From Solibacillus sp. FSL H8-0538 (GTDB taxonomy: Bacteria > Bacillota > Bacilli > Bacillales_A > Planococcaceae): 64,000 bases of DNA. Below are positions 16,333 through 24,808 of this stretch, piece by piece (position 1 is the stretch's first letter; the number at the start of each line of letters is the position of its first letter). The DNA is taken from assembly GCF_038003525.1 (NCBI RefSeq), contig NZ_JBBOPI010000001.1, positions 3,093,001-3,157,000 on the forward strand, written 5' to 3'. The position numbers were made by a program, and so were the translations under genes. Under the pieces are notes generated by a model that searched no databases, was not told the origin of the DNA, and was given only the letters and a program-made list of their open reading frames with translations.

Positions 16333-17526
16333 TTGCATTGATTGCAGTACTTTGTAAATTTCTTGATTTGTTGGTACGTGTAAATACATACGGAGCTTCA
16401 CAATACGTGATAACTCACTTTCAATTAAGTTTTTAGCAAATGCTTCGCGGTCCTCCGAGGCATACATCTCTCGAAGCTGGTTCGGCATATCATGCAGCGT
16501 ATTGAAGTCATGCAATGCTTGTTTCAATTCTTGTTCATTTAACAAGTAATCCTCTACACTAATTGCTAGTTGAGTATTAAAGATTTCTAGCATATATAAA
16601 GAGTCGTCCTTAATAAATAGATCCAACACTTTCTTCGTCACTTTACTTGCAAGACTACTACCAATAAGTAATCCAATAATTCCCCCGATAATACTAACGA
16701 CTGTTGTACTAACATTAGGAATAGAAAAGCCAACTCCACCACCGATAATTGTACCCGCGATACCTCCTGCTACACTTGCCGTAGTTTTGGCAATATTTTT
16801 GAATAATTGTGCCGGCGATAGCTCCCCTTTAATAGCTCGCGCAATGTCTACTGTTGACATAACACCCGTTACAAGAGCACCCGTTACAACATTGGCGTTT
16901 AAGAGCAAAATGGCCTTTTTCGCCATTACCGAACCATACATCGCTTTTTGTGTCGCCTTTGTTGCCATTTTTTTGACGACAACCTTCGCACCGTTTTGCT
17001 TCACTGCATAAACGATACCTTCATCTATTTCGATATGCTCTGACGCATTAATTCGTTCTAATTCATGCGAAATGACATCCTCTGCAAATGCATCACCTAA
17101 AATTGTTAAGCCTGTAACTACTCCATTTTCAATTGCTGTTTTTCGTTCTGCACCGTTCCACTTACTTTGTGCGAAAGCAATGGCTGTGCTAATTCCTATC
17201 GGTTCATCTTCAAAATAAATTCTCCCTACTACATTTACATGCAGATGATGAATATTTCCTGCATCAGCAGTATGCTTGACCTGTGCATACGTAAACGCAC
17301 CTTGTTTTACAACATCTTTTACAACAACTTCTGCCCCTAATTGCTCTGACAAAATCGCGATGACTTCACCGTACTGATCAAATGGTACCTCGATACAAAT
17401 TGCGTGCGCAACGTCCTTGTATTTTAATTCACTATTTTCAATACACGCTATTGCTGTTAACTCACTCGTAGGGCAATAAGCATTTTCAATTAATCGCTGT
17501 TGCTTACGCTTGTAGTTTTCGTCCAT
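16330..17526 (-). CDS. hypothetical protein with glycine-zipper membrane hairpin
   Basis: I do not recognise the family. The 398-residue protein has a soluble N-terminal half (about residues 1-190), a block rich in Ala and Lys ('KKMATKATQKAMYGSVMAKKA'-like), and two Gly-rich hydrophobic segments, 'ASVAGGIAGTIIGGGVGF' and 'VSIIGGIIGLLIGSSLAS' (about residues 253-305). A charged helical tail ends it. The Gly spacing suggests closely packed helices that could insert in a membrane. ATG at 17526 follows GGAGG by ten bases. It seems to be a single-gene unit. Confidence 0.7.
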   Translation of the reverse strand: MDENYKRKQQRLIENAYCPTSELTAIACIENSELKYKDVAHAICIEVPFDQYGEVIAILSEQLGAEVVVKDVVKQGAFTYAQVKHTADAGNIHHLHVNVVGRIYFEDEPIGISTAIAFAQSKWNGAERKTAIENGVVTGLTILGDAFAEDVISHELERINASEHIEIDEGIVYAVKQNGAKVVVKKMATKATQKAMYGSVMAKKAILLLNANVVTGALVTGVMSTVDIARAIKGELSPAQLFKNIAKTTASVAGGIAGTIIGGGVGFSIPNVSTTVVSIIGGIIGLLIGSSLASKVTKKVLDLFIKDDSLYMLEIFNTQLAISVEDYLLNEQELKQALHDFNTLHDMPNQLREMYASEDREAFAKNLIESELSRIVKLRMYLHVPTNQEIYKVLQSMQ

Positions 17527-17606
17527 TAATGTAAATCCTCCATTCAAGCCCTTTTAATGATAATCAGCCGCACTCATTCTGTACAGTAATTTGTATACAA
17601 TTCGAT

Positions 17607-17688
17607 TCGAAAGATACAACTCGGCCATAATCGAAATGATGTCCATTATTGTGAAGTTAAGAAAGCTATACTTTTTTTCCACTAAAAA
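17607..17688 (+). repeat. double-hairpin intergenic repeat (copy 3, diverged)
   Basis: 'CGAAAGATACAACTCGGCC', a weak inner arm, GATGTCCATTATTGTGAAGTTAAGAAAGC and TATACTTTTTTTCCACTAAA. It is colinear with the better copies. Confidence 0.7.
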
Positions 17689-17722
17689 AGTGTATTAGTA
17701 AACGTTCTACTAATACACTTTA
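17684..17722 (-). terminator. terminator after yhaR
   Basis: 'AAAGTGTATTAGTA' pairs with 'TACTAATACACTTT', with a T run on the minus strand just after the stop at 17728. Confidence 0.85.
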
Positions 17723-17727
17723 CCTGT

Positions 17728-18510
17728 TTATTTACCAATAAATTCAGGCAAACGTTTTTCAACAAATGCTTGAATGCCCTCAAGATGGTCTTGCGTTTTG
17801 CGCATCTTTGTTTGCCCCTCTGCCTCGCTAGTTAAAATACCTTCTAGCTGCGGTAGTTTTTGGGCGTGTAAAATCTTTTTTGTTTCAATCATGGCTGCAA
17901 TTGGCGAGGCTAATAATTTCCCAACAATTTGATCGACCGTTGCGGCAGCCGCGCCTTCAGGTACATTATAATCAATTAATCCAAGACTTGCTGCTTCATC
18001 GCCGTTCATGACCTTGCCTTCCCAAATGAGCTGCTTTGCCTTCATTGTTCCGACACGTTCCTGCATAAAGAAATGACCACCGCCGTCAGGAATAAGCCCT
18101 ATACCAATAAAATTCATCGCAATCTTACTTGGCGTTTCTGCAACAATGATATCACTGCCCAGTGCGAGGCTGAAGCCAAGACCTGCTGCTGCACCATGTA
18201 TTTTTGCAATAGTAATCATCGGCAATGTATAAAAAGCGCGAACTAATCTAGTAATAACACTCATAATCTTTTCAAAATCATTCGGATCTTCAGACTTCAG
18301 CATCATTTTCACATCGCCACCTGCTGAAAACACCTTGCCCTCACCTTTAATAACTAATACTTGCACAGATTCTTCTTTATGTAACTGCTCAAAGCAATCT
18401 GCTAGTTCGCGCATCATGTTATAGTCCATTGCGTTCATGGCGTTTGGACGACTTAACAATAAAACCGCTCTACGATCATAAATTTCCAATTGAATTGTAT
18501 CATATTCCAA
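17728..18510 (-). CDS. yhaR: enoyl-CoA hydratase/isomerase family protein, YhaR-like
   Basis: This 260-residue crotonase-fold protein has the oxyanion-hole segments 'KGEGKVFSAGGDVKMM' and 'KIHGAAAGLGFSLALGSDII' and then 'NFIGIGLIPDGGGHFF'. The second crotonase glutamate position reads Asp ('IPDGG'), common among non-hydratase members, so the exact reaction is open. The gene order with yhaM and hemZ matches B. subtilis yhaR. I placed the start at TTG 18510, eight bases after AAGGGG; a GTG three codons earlier overlaps the site. Confidence 0.85.
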   Translation of the reverse strand: MEYDTIQLEIYDRRAVLLLSRPNAMNAMDYNMMRELADCFEQLHKEESVQVLVIKGEGKVFSAGGDVKMMLKSEDPNDFEKIMSVITRLVRAFYTLPMITIAKIHGAAAGLGFSLALGSDIIVAETPSKIAMNFIGIGLIPDGGGHFFMQERVGTMKAKQLIWEGKVMNGDEAASLGLIDYNVPEGAAAATVDQIVGKLLASPIAAMIETKKILHAQKLPQLEGILTSEAEGQTKMRKTQDHLEGIQAFVEKRLPEFIGK

Positions 18511-18589
18511 ATTCAACACCCCTTTATTTTAATGAATATCTATTCACTAATTTAATTCGACCTTGTTCTCGAAAAACCTTTTATTTCAT

Positions 18590-18667
18590 GGTTAAGAACT
18601 TATTATTTCTTATCCAAATAAGTAAGACTAGCACCTCACGCTCGGGGAAAAATGTATCTTTCTAACT
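18590..18667 (-). repeat. double-hairpin intergenic repeat (copy 4, diverged)
   Basis: Reverse orientation. The words TTAGAAAGA, GGTGC, CTTACTTATTTGG and AAGTTCTTAACC are still recognisable, but the arms no longer pair well. Confidence 0.6.
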
Positions 18668-18671
18668 TAAA

Positions 18672-18980
18672 TTATTTTCATCTTGGCGTCCCTTAAATAA
18701 GCAACCACTATTAAATGTCCCTTCATGTAAGCCGTAGCCGTTTACACCACCAACAAATCCACAGGCCTCCCTAGTCGCAAATAAGCCGCCAATTACTCCT
18801 CCTTGTTCGTTTAACACCGCTCTGTTTAATTCCAGCTGGAGGTCACCTAACGTTTTACGCGTAAAAATATCGAATTTGCTGGCTCCTAGTCAACAATTAA
18901 TACACGCGTATTTGACTTCAATAGTTCACATGCTACAGATAATCCAGCTAACCCTGCACTAAGAATATTCACATCATACT
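18672..18980 (-). pseudogene. FAD-dependent dehydrogenase (KstD/fumarate reductase-like), internally deleted
   Basis: On the minus strand the N-terminus reads 'YDVNILSAGLAGLSVACELL', a damaged Rossmann motif, and reaches a stop after 'RVLIVD'. A second piece reads 'LNRAVLNEQGGVIGGLFATR' then 'CGFVGGVNGYGLHEGTFNSG' and 'CLFKGRQDENN', the C-terminal FAD contact of the KstD-like flavoprotein family. The several hundred residues between are missing. Two ends with nothing between them and a stop inside mark it as dead. Confidence 0.75.
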
Positions 18981-19333
18981 CCTCCCCCCTCCATCAAAAA
19001 TATAATGATTACATTCGCCTTGGACTTCTAAAGAATTTTCCATTTCAAAATTAATTAGACCGTAATAAAAAATAAAAATTGACAAATTTGTGTCAACGCT
19101 AATGTTCGTTTTATTTTTTCTTTTGAATAAAATTACTAGGGTATTTACTCAATTTAAGTGTTTTAAATTTTCTGTCATTTATGTATATACCTATTAGTAA
19201 TGCACGGAAAAACGCTTACATTTAACAAGAGTAAAAATACGAACGAAATTAAATATATACATCAAAATAGTTCGGTTTTAGCTAATGTTTGATCATGATT
19301 AAGTAAATATTTTAATTTTCATTTCAAATATCA
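18981..19333. other. AT-rich intergenic region
   Basis: I see no gene in this stretch. It holds an inverted repeat TTGACA-N6-TGTCAA at 19079-19096, in the position expected for a regulator site of the pseudogene at 18672. Confidence 0.5.
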
Positions 19334-19363
19334 TTGACAGAAGTGAACGATGAGGATTATGAT
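19334..19363 (+). promoter_or_regulatory. sigma-A promoter of the serA T-box transcript
   Basis: TTGACA (19334-19339) and TATGAT (19358-19363) with an 18-bp spacer lie just ahead of the T-box leader. The transcript would start near 19370. Confidence 0.65.
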
Positions 19364-19369
19364 GTTAAC

Positions 19370-19659
19370 AAATTTAATCACGAAAAATATAACGATAGAG
19401 ACATGCTTGTCGACTTGTATAGCGAAGAGAACTGGTGGTTGGTGCAAACCAGTGTATGCGACGATTTAGTTCCACTCTTGAATAGATTAGCTGAAACTAA
19501 GTAGGTTATTCCGGCACATGCACGTTACGCATATAGATAAGGTTGCACGCATTTTTTTCAGACTGTTGCGGCAACGAATAAGGGTGGTACCGCGATACTA
19601 TAGTTTTCAATAGCCTTTCGCCCCTTACATTAACATGTAAGGGGCGGAAGGCTTTTTTA
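19370..19659 (+). ncRNA. T-box leader of serA (Ser specifier likely)
   Basis: The diagnostic T-box core AAGGGTGGTACCGCG is at 19580-19594. A strong terminator hairpin follows ('AGCCTTTCGCCCCTTAC' pairing with 'GTAAGGGGCGGAAGGCT', then T6; 19612-19657). Upstream is a stem I with the GGTGCAAACC apical segment (19441-19450). The likely specifier is TCC (Ser) at 19471-19473, followed by ACT-CTTGAA as in other leaders. Uncharged tRNA-Ser would pair with specifier and T-box, favour the antiterminator and turn on serA. The T-box core and terminator are certain; the codon is inferred. Confidence 0.92.
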
Positions 19660-19680
19660 TTTGCAGATATAATTTTAAGG

Positions 19681-19740
19681 CTATCCGCCTAAACATGGAC
19701 ATCATCTCGCATTTCTTTTATGCAAGATGCGTATTTCTAA
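19681..19740 (-). repeat. double-hairpin intergenic repeat (copy 5, partial)
   Basis: Reverse orientation: 'TTAGAAATACGCATCTTGCA', a GCGAGATGATGTCC arm and part of the second arm. It lies between the T-box terminator and the serA ribosome binding site, so it is in the 5' leader of the read-through mRNA. Confidence 0.65.
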
Positions 19741-19769
19741 TATTTAATTAAAGGGAGCGAAACAAACTC

Positions 19770-21383
19770 ATGGTAACAGCAACAGCAACAAAAACAATTA
19801 ACGTATTTATCGCAGATCCACTTAGTGAAGATGGTATTTTTCCACTTCGTCAAGAAACAGGTTTAGACTTAAATATTATTATTGATACAGGTCTTACACC
19901 AGAACAGTTAATTTCAAAAATCGAGGATGTAGATGTATTACTAGTACGTTCTCAAACAACTGTTACACGCGAAATTATTGAAGCAGCTAAAAACTTAAAA
20001 TTAATCGGACGCGCTGGTGTTGGTGTTGATAACATTGATTTAACAGCAGCAACGGAGCACGGTATTATCGTAGTTAATGCTCCAGACGGCAACACAAACT
20101 CTGCAGCTGAACATACCATTGCAATGATGACATCACTTGCACGCTACATCCCACAAGCATTTAACACACTAAAAAATGGAAAATGGGATCGTAAATCATA
20201 TGTAGGTGTTGAGCTAAAAAATAAAACATTAGGTGTTATCGGTATGGGCCGCATTGGTGCTGAAGTGGCATACCGTGCAAAAGGTCAACGTATGAACGTT
20301 ATCGCGTATGACCCATTCCTAACTGAAGAACGCGCGATAGAACTTGGCGTAACAAAAGGTACAGTGGATGAAGTATGTGTCGCAGCTGATTTTATTACAG
20401 TACACACTCCATTACTTCCTGAAACACGCAATATCATTAACAAAGAACGCTTTGCCATTATGAAAGACGGCGTACGCATTATTAACTGTGCTCGCGGCGG
20501 AATCATTAACGAAGATGATTTATATGATGCAATCGTAGAAGGTAAAGTTGTTGGTGCAGCACTTGACGTATTCATTGAAGAGCCTGCAACAGATCACAAA
20601 TTATTAACATTACCACAAGTGATTGCAACACCACACCTTGGTGCATCTACTGTTGAAGCACAAGAATCTGTAGCGGTTGACGTTTCAAACGACATTATTA
20701 AATTTTATAAAACAGGCACAGTAACAAATCCAGTAAACATGCCTTCAATTCCAAAAGAAAAGCTGGCGGAAGTAGAACCTTTCTTCGCATTAGCCGATAA
20801 GCTTGGTAAATTCTTAATCCAAGTTACTGGAGAAGTTGTAAAAGAATTAAATATTTCTTATGCTGGCGATGTAGCGAACTATGACGTACGTCCACTAACT
20901 GCTAACGCAATCAAAGGATTACTTTCTACAAACCATGGTACACATGTTAATGACGTAAACGCTCGTTACCTTGCAGAACGTATTGGCATGAAAATTAATG
21001 AACATAAAACAACAACTGCTAAAGGTTTCACAAACTTAATTACAGTTGAAATTAAAACAAAAAATGAAGTACACACAGTTGCAGGTACGCTTCTTAACGG
21101 TTTAGGGGCACGCATTGTGAAAGTAGAAAACTTCGTAGTAGATGTTATCCCTGAAGGTCATCTTCTATACATTAAAAACACGGACAAACCAGGTGCTATC
21201 GGTCGTGTAGCAACTAAGCTTGCTGAAAAAAATATCAATATCGCAACAATGCAAGTAGGACGCGCTCAAATAGGTGGAACTGCTGTAATGATGCTAACGG
21301 TTGATAATGAAGTAACTACAGAAGACTTAACATTCGTTGGGCAACTTGAAAACATCGACGAAGTAAAAGCAATCACACTTTAA
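19770..21383 (+). CDS. serA: D-3-phosphoglycerate dehydrogenase SerA
   Basis: The 537-residue enzyme oxidises 3-phosphoglycerate to 3-phosphohydroxypyruvate, the first step of serine synthesis. The NAD-binding motif '[13 protein letters not shown]' is at about residue 153. Catalytic-site words are '[12 protein letters not shown]' (Arg) and 'ATPHLGAST' (His). An ASB domain and a C-terminal ACT domain ('[19 protein letters not shown]') follow; ACT domains often bind serine for feedback inhibition. The gene is preceded by a T-box leader, so transcription should rise when tRNA-Ser is uncharged. AGGGAG is somewhat far (12 bases) from the ATG. Confidence 0.97.
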   Translation: MVTATATKTINVFIADPLSEDGIFPLRQETGLDLNIIIDTGLTPEQLISKIEDVDVLLVRSQTTVTREIIEAAKNLKLIGRAGVGVDNIDLTAATEHGIIVVNAPDGNTNSAAEHTIAMMTSLARYIPQAFNTLKNGKWDRKSYVGVELKNKTLGVIGMGRIGAEVAYRAKGQRMNVIAYDPFLTEERAIELGVTKGTVDEVCVAADFITVHTPLLPETRNIINKERFAIMKDGVRIINCARGGIINEDDLYDAIVEGKVVGAALDVFIEEPATDHKLLTLPQVIATPHLGASTVEAQESVAVDVSNDIIKFYKTGTVTNPVNMPSIPKEKLAEVEPFFALADKLGKFLIQVTGEVVKELNISYAGDVANYDVRPLTANAIKGLLSTNHGTHVNDVNARYLAERIGMKINEHKTTTAKGFTNLITVEIKTKNEVHTVAGTLLNGLGARIVKVENFVVDVIPEGHLLYIKNTDKPGAIGRVATKLAEKNINIATMQVGRAQIGGTAVMMLTVDNEVTTEDLTFVGQLENIDEVKAITL

Positions 21384-21467
21384 TTAGAAAGACACAACTC
21401 GCCCAAAATAGGGCGAGTTGATGTCCTTACTTATGTGGCTAGGAAAGTTATACTTTCCTAGCCACTA
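21384..21467 (+). repeat. double-hairpin intergenic repeat (copy 6, near consensus)
   Basis: First hairpin CAACTCGCCC-aaaata-GGGCGAGTTG, linker ATGTCCTTACTTAT, second hairpin GTGGCTAGGAAAGT-TATACTTTCCTAGCCAC. Both stems are near perfect. It starts at the serA stop codon. Confidence 0.9.
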
Positions 21468-21509
21468 AAAAACGAAAGGCAGTCGCAATTTTGCGGCTGC
21501 CTTTCATTT
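21467..21509 (+). terminator. terminator
   Basis: 'AACGAAAGGCAGTCGCAA' pairs with 'TTGCGGCTGCCTTTC', followed by ATTT. It follows the repeat after serA. Confidence 0.8.
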
Positions 21510-21668
21510 ATATACGTCGAACTATTTGCACGTACTTTCTTTTCCAAGAGACGACAAAAACAACTCTTCGCATAAATACTATTTCCTCCACATATAAATA
21601 ACCAGTTTGTACTATTTTTACATAAATATACTATACTAGTTTAAATGTATTTCGGAGGGGGAATATGC

Positions 21669-22916
21669 ATGAAAAAGTGCTGGCTTATGATATGTATGAT
21701 TATTACAGCATTGATCGTTTTTCAATGGTCTCACCAGCAAGGGTTTGCTGCTGAACAAGTACAAGTTAAAACACTGTTAAACGGAGCAAATTTATATAGT
21801 GAGGATTATTTAACTGTAGTAAATATTGTCCCGAAAAATGGATTTGTTCTTATTCTTGAAGAACAGGAAGTATGGAGCAAAGTAAGCTATCAAAATGAGA
21901 TAGGCTATGTTAAAAACGCAGCCCTATCACACACAAAACCTACTTTAAAACGAGTAGTCTCACAGAGTTCACCGATTGTACGTTTAACGAATGAAAAACA
22001 TGCACAGCAGATCGGAACATTAGAATTAAATACATTTGTAACTGTTTATGCTGATACCGAAAACGGTTTTTCACTTATCCAAAGCGGCGATTTTTTTGGC
22101 TACGTTTATTCCACTGTCCTAGCTACACCATCCATTACTAAAATGGTTGTACACGATAAAAAAGGCGCCGCGGTTCGCCAACTAACAGACATGTCACAAC
22201 CGATTTCCACGACGCTTGTGCATAAAACCGTCGTGGATGTCTACTCATTGGCAAATGGATGGGCATTTATTCAAGCTGACGGAATCAAAGGTTATGTAAT
22301 CGACAGCAAACTAAAAGCAATTACGGTTCAAACAGGAAAATATAACGTTGGTGTTGTATCTACTAGTAAACGTGTAGCCCTAACATTTGATGATGGCCCG
22401 CATCCAAAGGTGACACGTCAAATTTTAGAAACACTTAATAAATACAATGCGCTGGCAACGTTTTTCATTACTGGAAGACGTGTTGAAATTAGTCCTACAG
22501 TGTTAAAAGAAATTGCCGCAGCAGGTCACGAAATCGGCAACCATACCTATAATCACCCGAAGCTCACGACACTTAAGTTAAAAGAAGCAAAATCACAAAT
22601 AGACTTGACTAATAAACTAGTAAAATCAATTATTGGAATTGAGCCTAGTTTATTCCGACCGCCATATGGTGCCTACAATGAACAAATACAAGCGCAATTA
22701 GAAGTCCCTTTAATTATGTGGTCTGTTGATACGCTAGACTGGCAGCACCGCAACCCCCAAAAATTGTTACAAAATGTGAAGGCACAAACGAAAAATGGCA
22801 GTATTATATTAATGCATGATGTTCACCAAACAACAGCAGATGGACTAGATGCTGTGCTTGCTTATTTAACGCAGCAAGGCTATGAGTTCGTCACTGTTTC
22901 CGAAATACTTAACTAA
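21669..22916 (+). CDS. secreted polysaccharide deacetylase with SH3-like repeats
   Basis: The 415-residue protein starts with a signal peptide ('MKKCWLMICMIITALIVFQW', cleavage probably after 'GFAA'). Two or three SH3b-like segments follow (about residues 30-215). A NodB deacetylase domain (about 235-410) has 'VALTFDDGPHPKVTRQ' (catalytic and metal Asp), 'HEIGNHTYNHPKLT' (metal His pair), 'FRPPYGAYNE' and 'MHDVHQTT'. It probably deacetylates N-acetyl sugars of the cell wall from outside. ATG at 21669 follows GGAGGGGG; an upstream in-frame start lacks a site. Confidence 0.92.
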   Translation: MKKCWLMICMIITALIVFQWSHQQGFAAEQVQVKTLLNGANLYSEDYLTVVNIVPKNGFVLILEEQEVWSKVSYQNEIGYVKNAALSHTKPTLKRVVSQSSPIVRLTNEKHAQQIGTLELNTFVTVYADTENGFSLIQSGDFFGYVYSTVLATPSITKMVVHDKKGAAVRQLTDMSQPISTTLVHKTVVDVYSLANGWAFIQADGIKGYVIDSKLKAITVQTGKYNVGVVSTSKRVALTFDDGPHPKVTRQILETLNKYNALATFFITGRRVEISPTVLKEIAAAGHEIGNHTYNHPKLTTLKLKEAKSQIDLTNKLVKSIIGIEPSLFRPPYGAYNEQIQAQLEVPLIMWSVDTLDWQHRNPQKLLQNVKAQTKNGSIILMHDVHQTTADGLDAVLAYLTQQGYEFVTVSEILN

Positions 22917-22966
22917 AAAATGGTCCGCTACAGAACATCCGTTCAGTAGTGGACCATCGTTTATTT
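22917..22966. terminator. bidirectional terminator
   Basis: 'AAATGGTCC-CTACAGAAC' pairs with 'GTTCAGTAG-GGACCATCGTTT' between convergent genes. Confidence 0.75.
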
Positions 22967-23338
22967 CAACTGTTTTAAATGTACGAAAGACATATAGTTA
23001 TGTGCTTGTTGTAGTTGATCAGCATTTGCTAAAGTGCCAGACACTGTGTGTAAATTTTGTGATATCCCGAGGGCCGTAATTGTAACAATAAAGACCATTC
23101 CGACTGCGATTAGCATTGATAACTTGTGATGCACCTTTTGCATTTCTTTATTGGATGATTTCACATCTTTTTTTCGACAAAGTTCATAATAGCTTTCGCG
23201 ATTTATCGTTTGTGATAAAATATGTGCGCATGTCACACAAAGCTCTGCTACGTGACCACTGATCGACAGCTGTTCTATTTCTACAACTTCATTTGAACGC
23301 CCGCAATTTTCACACATACATTTTTTTATCATTTCCAC
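22961..23338 (-). CDS. zinc-ribbon membrane protein of unknown function
   Basis: The product of about 125 residues has two CxxC knuckles, 'CMCENCGRS' and 'LCVTCAH', spaced about 30 residues apart, which should form a small zinc ribbon. A single membrane segment follows ('LSMLIAVGMVFIVTITALGI'). The zinc end would be cytoplasmic and the short tail outside. I do not recognise a named family. The start is set at GTG 23338, nine bases after GAGAGGG, but an ATG at 23332 is also possible. Confidence 0.65.
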   Translation of the reverse strand: MEMIKKCMCENCGRSNEVVEIEQLSISGHVAELCVTCAHILSQTINRESYYELCRKKDVKSSNKEMQKVHHKLSMLIAVGMVFIVTITALGISQNLHTVSGTLANADQLQQAHNYMSFVHLKQLK

Positions 23339-23442
23339 ACGACAAAACCCTCTCATTTAGTAACGTTTTATTGTATACTATCACAATTAATCAGAAAATT
23401 CACTCATTAAAAATCACCCGTTAATTTCGTCACATTTTCGAC

Positions 23443-23484
23443 AAAAAAATAGCATACAGGCTTAATGCCTACATGCTATTTTTT
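23443..23484 (-). terminator. terminator after the HAD gene
   Basis: 'AAAAAATAGCATACAGGC' pairs with 'GCCTACATGCTATTTTTT', downstream of the stop at 23527 on the minus strand. Confidence 0.8.
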
Positions 23485-23526
23485 CGGAATATTGTTAGCA
23501 ACAATGATAAATTGCCTTAATCTATT

Positions 23527-24315
23527 TTAAAGCCCTTTTACAAGCTCTAAAAACTGCGTTAGTGATGTAACCTCATAAGTTGGCGTTACTTCTGGGTTAT
23601 GCGCTTTATTTTCACGGTTAATCCATACATTACGCATACCGACGCGAGAAGAACCTAAAATATCTGTCATTAAATTATCTCCTACCATTATACCATTTTC
23701 AGTCATTACTTGGGCCTTATCCATAACAAATTCAAAAATTGATGCATCTGGCTTCCCTTTACCGAAATCACCTGAAATAATAATATGGTCAAAGTATGGC
23801 GCAATTTCAGGTGTAATTTCAAGCTTTAAATTTTGTAAGCTTGGTGCACCGTTTGTTAACAATATTAATTGATAGTTCCCTTTTAATTCATCTAAAACGG
23901 CAAATGTATCTTCATATAAGAATGGAGCTTTCTTGCGTTCTGCCACAAAGCGTTCGCCTAGCTCAGCACCAAATACTGCATCGTTAACACCTAATGCCGC
24001 TAACCCATTTGTCCAAGCCTGCGCACGGTAGCCCGGTACAATTTCCTTCATCTTCTGAAACTGTGGTGTTGGATCATCAAATGTTCCCCATAATCCTTCG
24101 AACGGGTTTATACCGATTTGCACTGTGTAATCATATGTTTCATACCCTTCATAAAGCTGTCTTGCTGCAGCGCGCACTGCTTCTTCTAACTGCACAGCAT
24201 TTACATTATGTACTTCATTTGCATAGTCACATGTTTTTTCAAAAGCCGTTTTTACCGATTGTTGATCCCATAATAATGTATCATCTAAGTCGAAAATAAT
24301 TGTTTTAATAGACAT
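23527..24315 (-). CDS. HAD-family phosphatase (subfamily IA)
   Basis: The 262-residue protein has the HAD motifs in order: I 'FDLDDTLL' (residue 9), II 'LLTNGAP', III Lys in 'FGKGKPDASIFE' and IV 'MVGDNLMTDILGS'. This matches the YjjG/YfnB-like subgroup, which dephosphorylates small phosphate esters including pyrimidine nucleotides; the substrate cannot be read from the sequence. ATG at 24315 follows GGGAG by about nine bases. Confidence 0.9.
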   Translation of the reverse strand: MSIKTIIFDLDDTLLWDQQSVKTAFEKTCDYANEVHNVNAVQLEEAVRAAARQLYEGYETYDYTVQIGINPFEGLWGTFDDPTPQFQKMKEIVPGYRAQAWTNGLAALGVNDAVFGAELGERFVAERKKAPFLYEDTFAVLDELKGNYQLILLTNGAPSLQNLKLEITPEIAPYFDHIIISGDFGKGKPDASIFEFVMDKAQVMTENGIMVGDNLMTDILGSSRVGMRNVWINRENKAHNPEVTPTYEVTSLTQFLELVKGL

Positions 24316-24534
24316 CGAGCTCGCTCCCAAAATTTAAGTTATCGTGCATGTTCAAGTTTATATTTTATCATAATAAAAGGACTATTTTGACGCTATTTAT
24401 CACATTTTTCCAAATAAATTAATTATGACAATGGGTAAATCATCTGCCAAATATATATCCGCGGAAATTTGGATGATATCCGCCGATTAACAGGACATAT
24501 CCGCCAATTCCCACCCTTTATCCGCGCGCACGTA

Positions 24535-24567
24535 AAAAAGCAGGTCAAATGTCGAGTTTGACCTATT
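24535..24567 (-). terminator. probable terminator after the DUF3006 gene
   Basis: 'AGCAGGTCAAA' pairs with 'TTTGACCTATTT' around the stop of the DUF3006 gene, with the A run at 24535-24539 giving T on the minus strand. Confidence 0.55.
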
Positions 24568-24808
24568 TGCCGTTGCGCAACTGCTGCATTAGTTTTTGAA
24601 TACGCTCTTGTTGTGAGGCTGTCTCGTCTTGTAAAACCTCAATCGTATATGATTTACCGTCGTCTTGAATGTGGACGATATCTCCTTGCTTCACCGGAAC
24701 CTGGATTGCTGTACGCAGGATTAGTAATGGCTCTTGTTCCTCTGGTCGTTTTAAAAAAATCGCATAATCGCCTTCAAAGCGGTCTAACGTATATTTACTC
24801 GAGTTCAC
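24563..24808 (-). CDS. DUF3006 family protein
   Basis: The 81-residue acidic/basic protein reads 'YTLDRFEGDYAIFLKRPEE' then 'VPVKQGDIVHIQDDG', as in DUF3006 proteins, which are short and often encoded next to secreted MBL-fold proteins. The GTG start overlaps the end of the upstream MBL gene by 14 bp, so translation is probably coupled. Function is unknown; the linkage suggests a partner of the MBL protein. Confidence 0.8.
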   Translation of the reverse strand: MNSSKYTLDRFEGDYAIFLKRPEEQEPLLILRTAIQVPVKQGDIVHIQDDGKSYTIEVLQDETASQQERIQKLMQQLRNGK

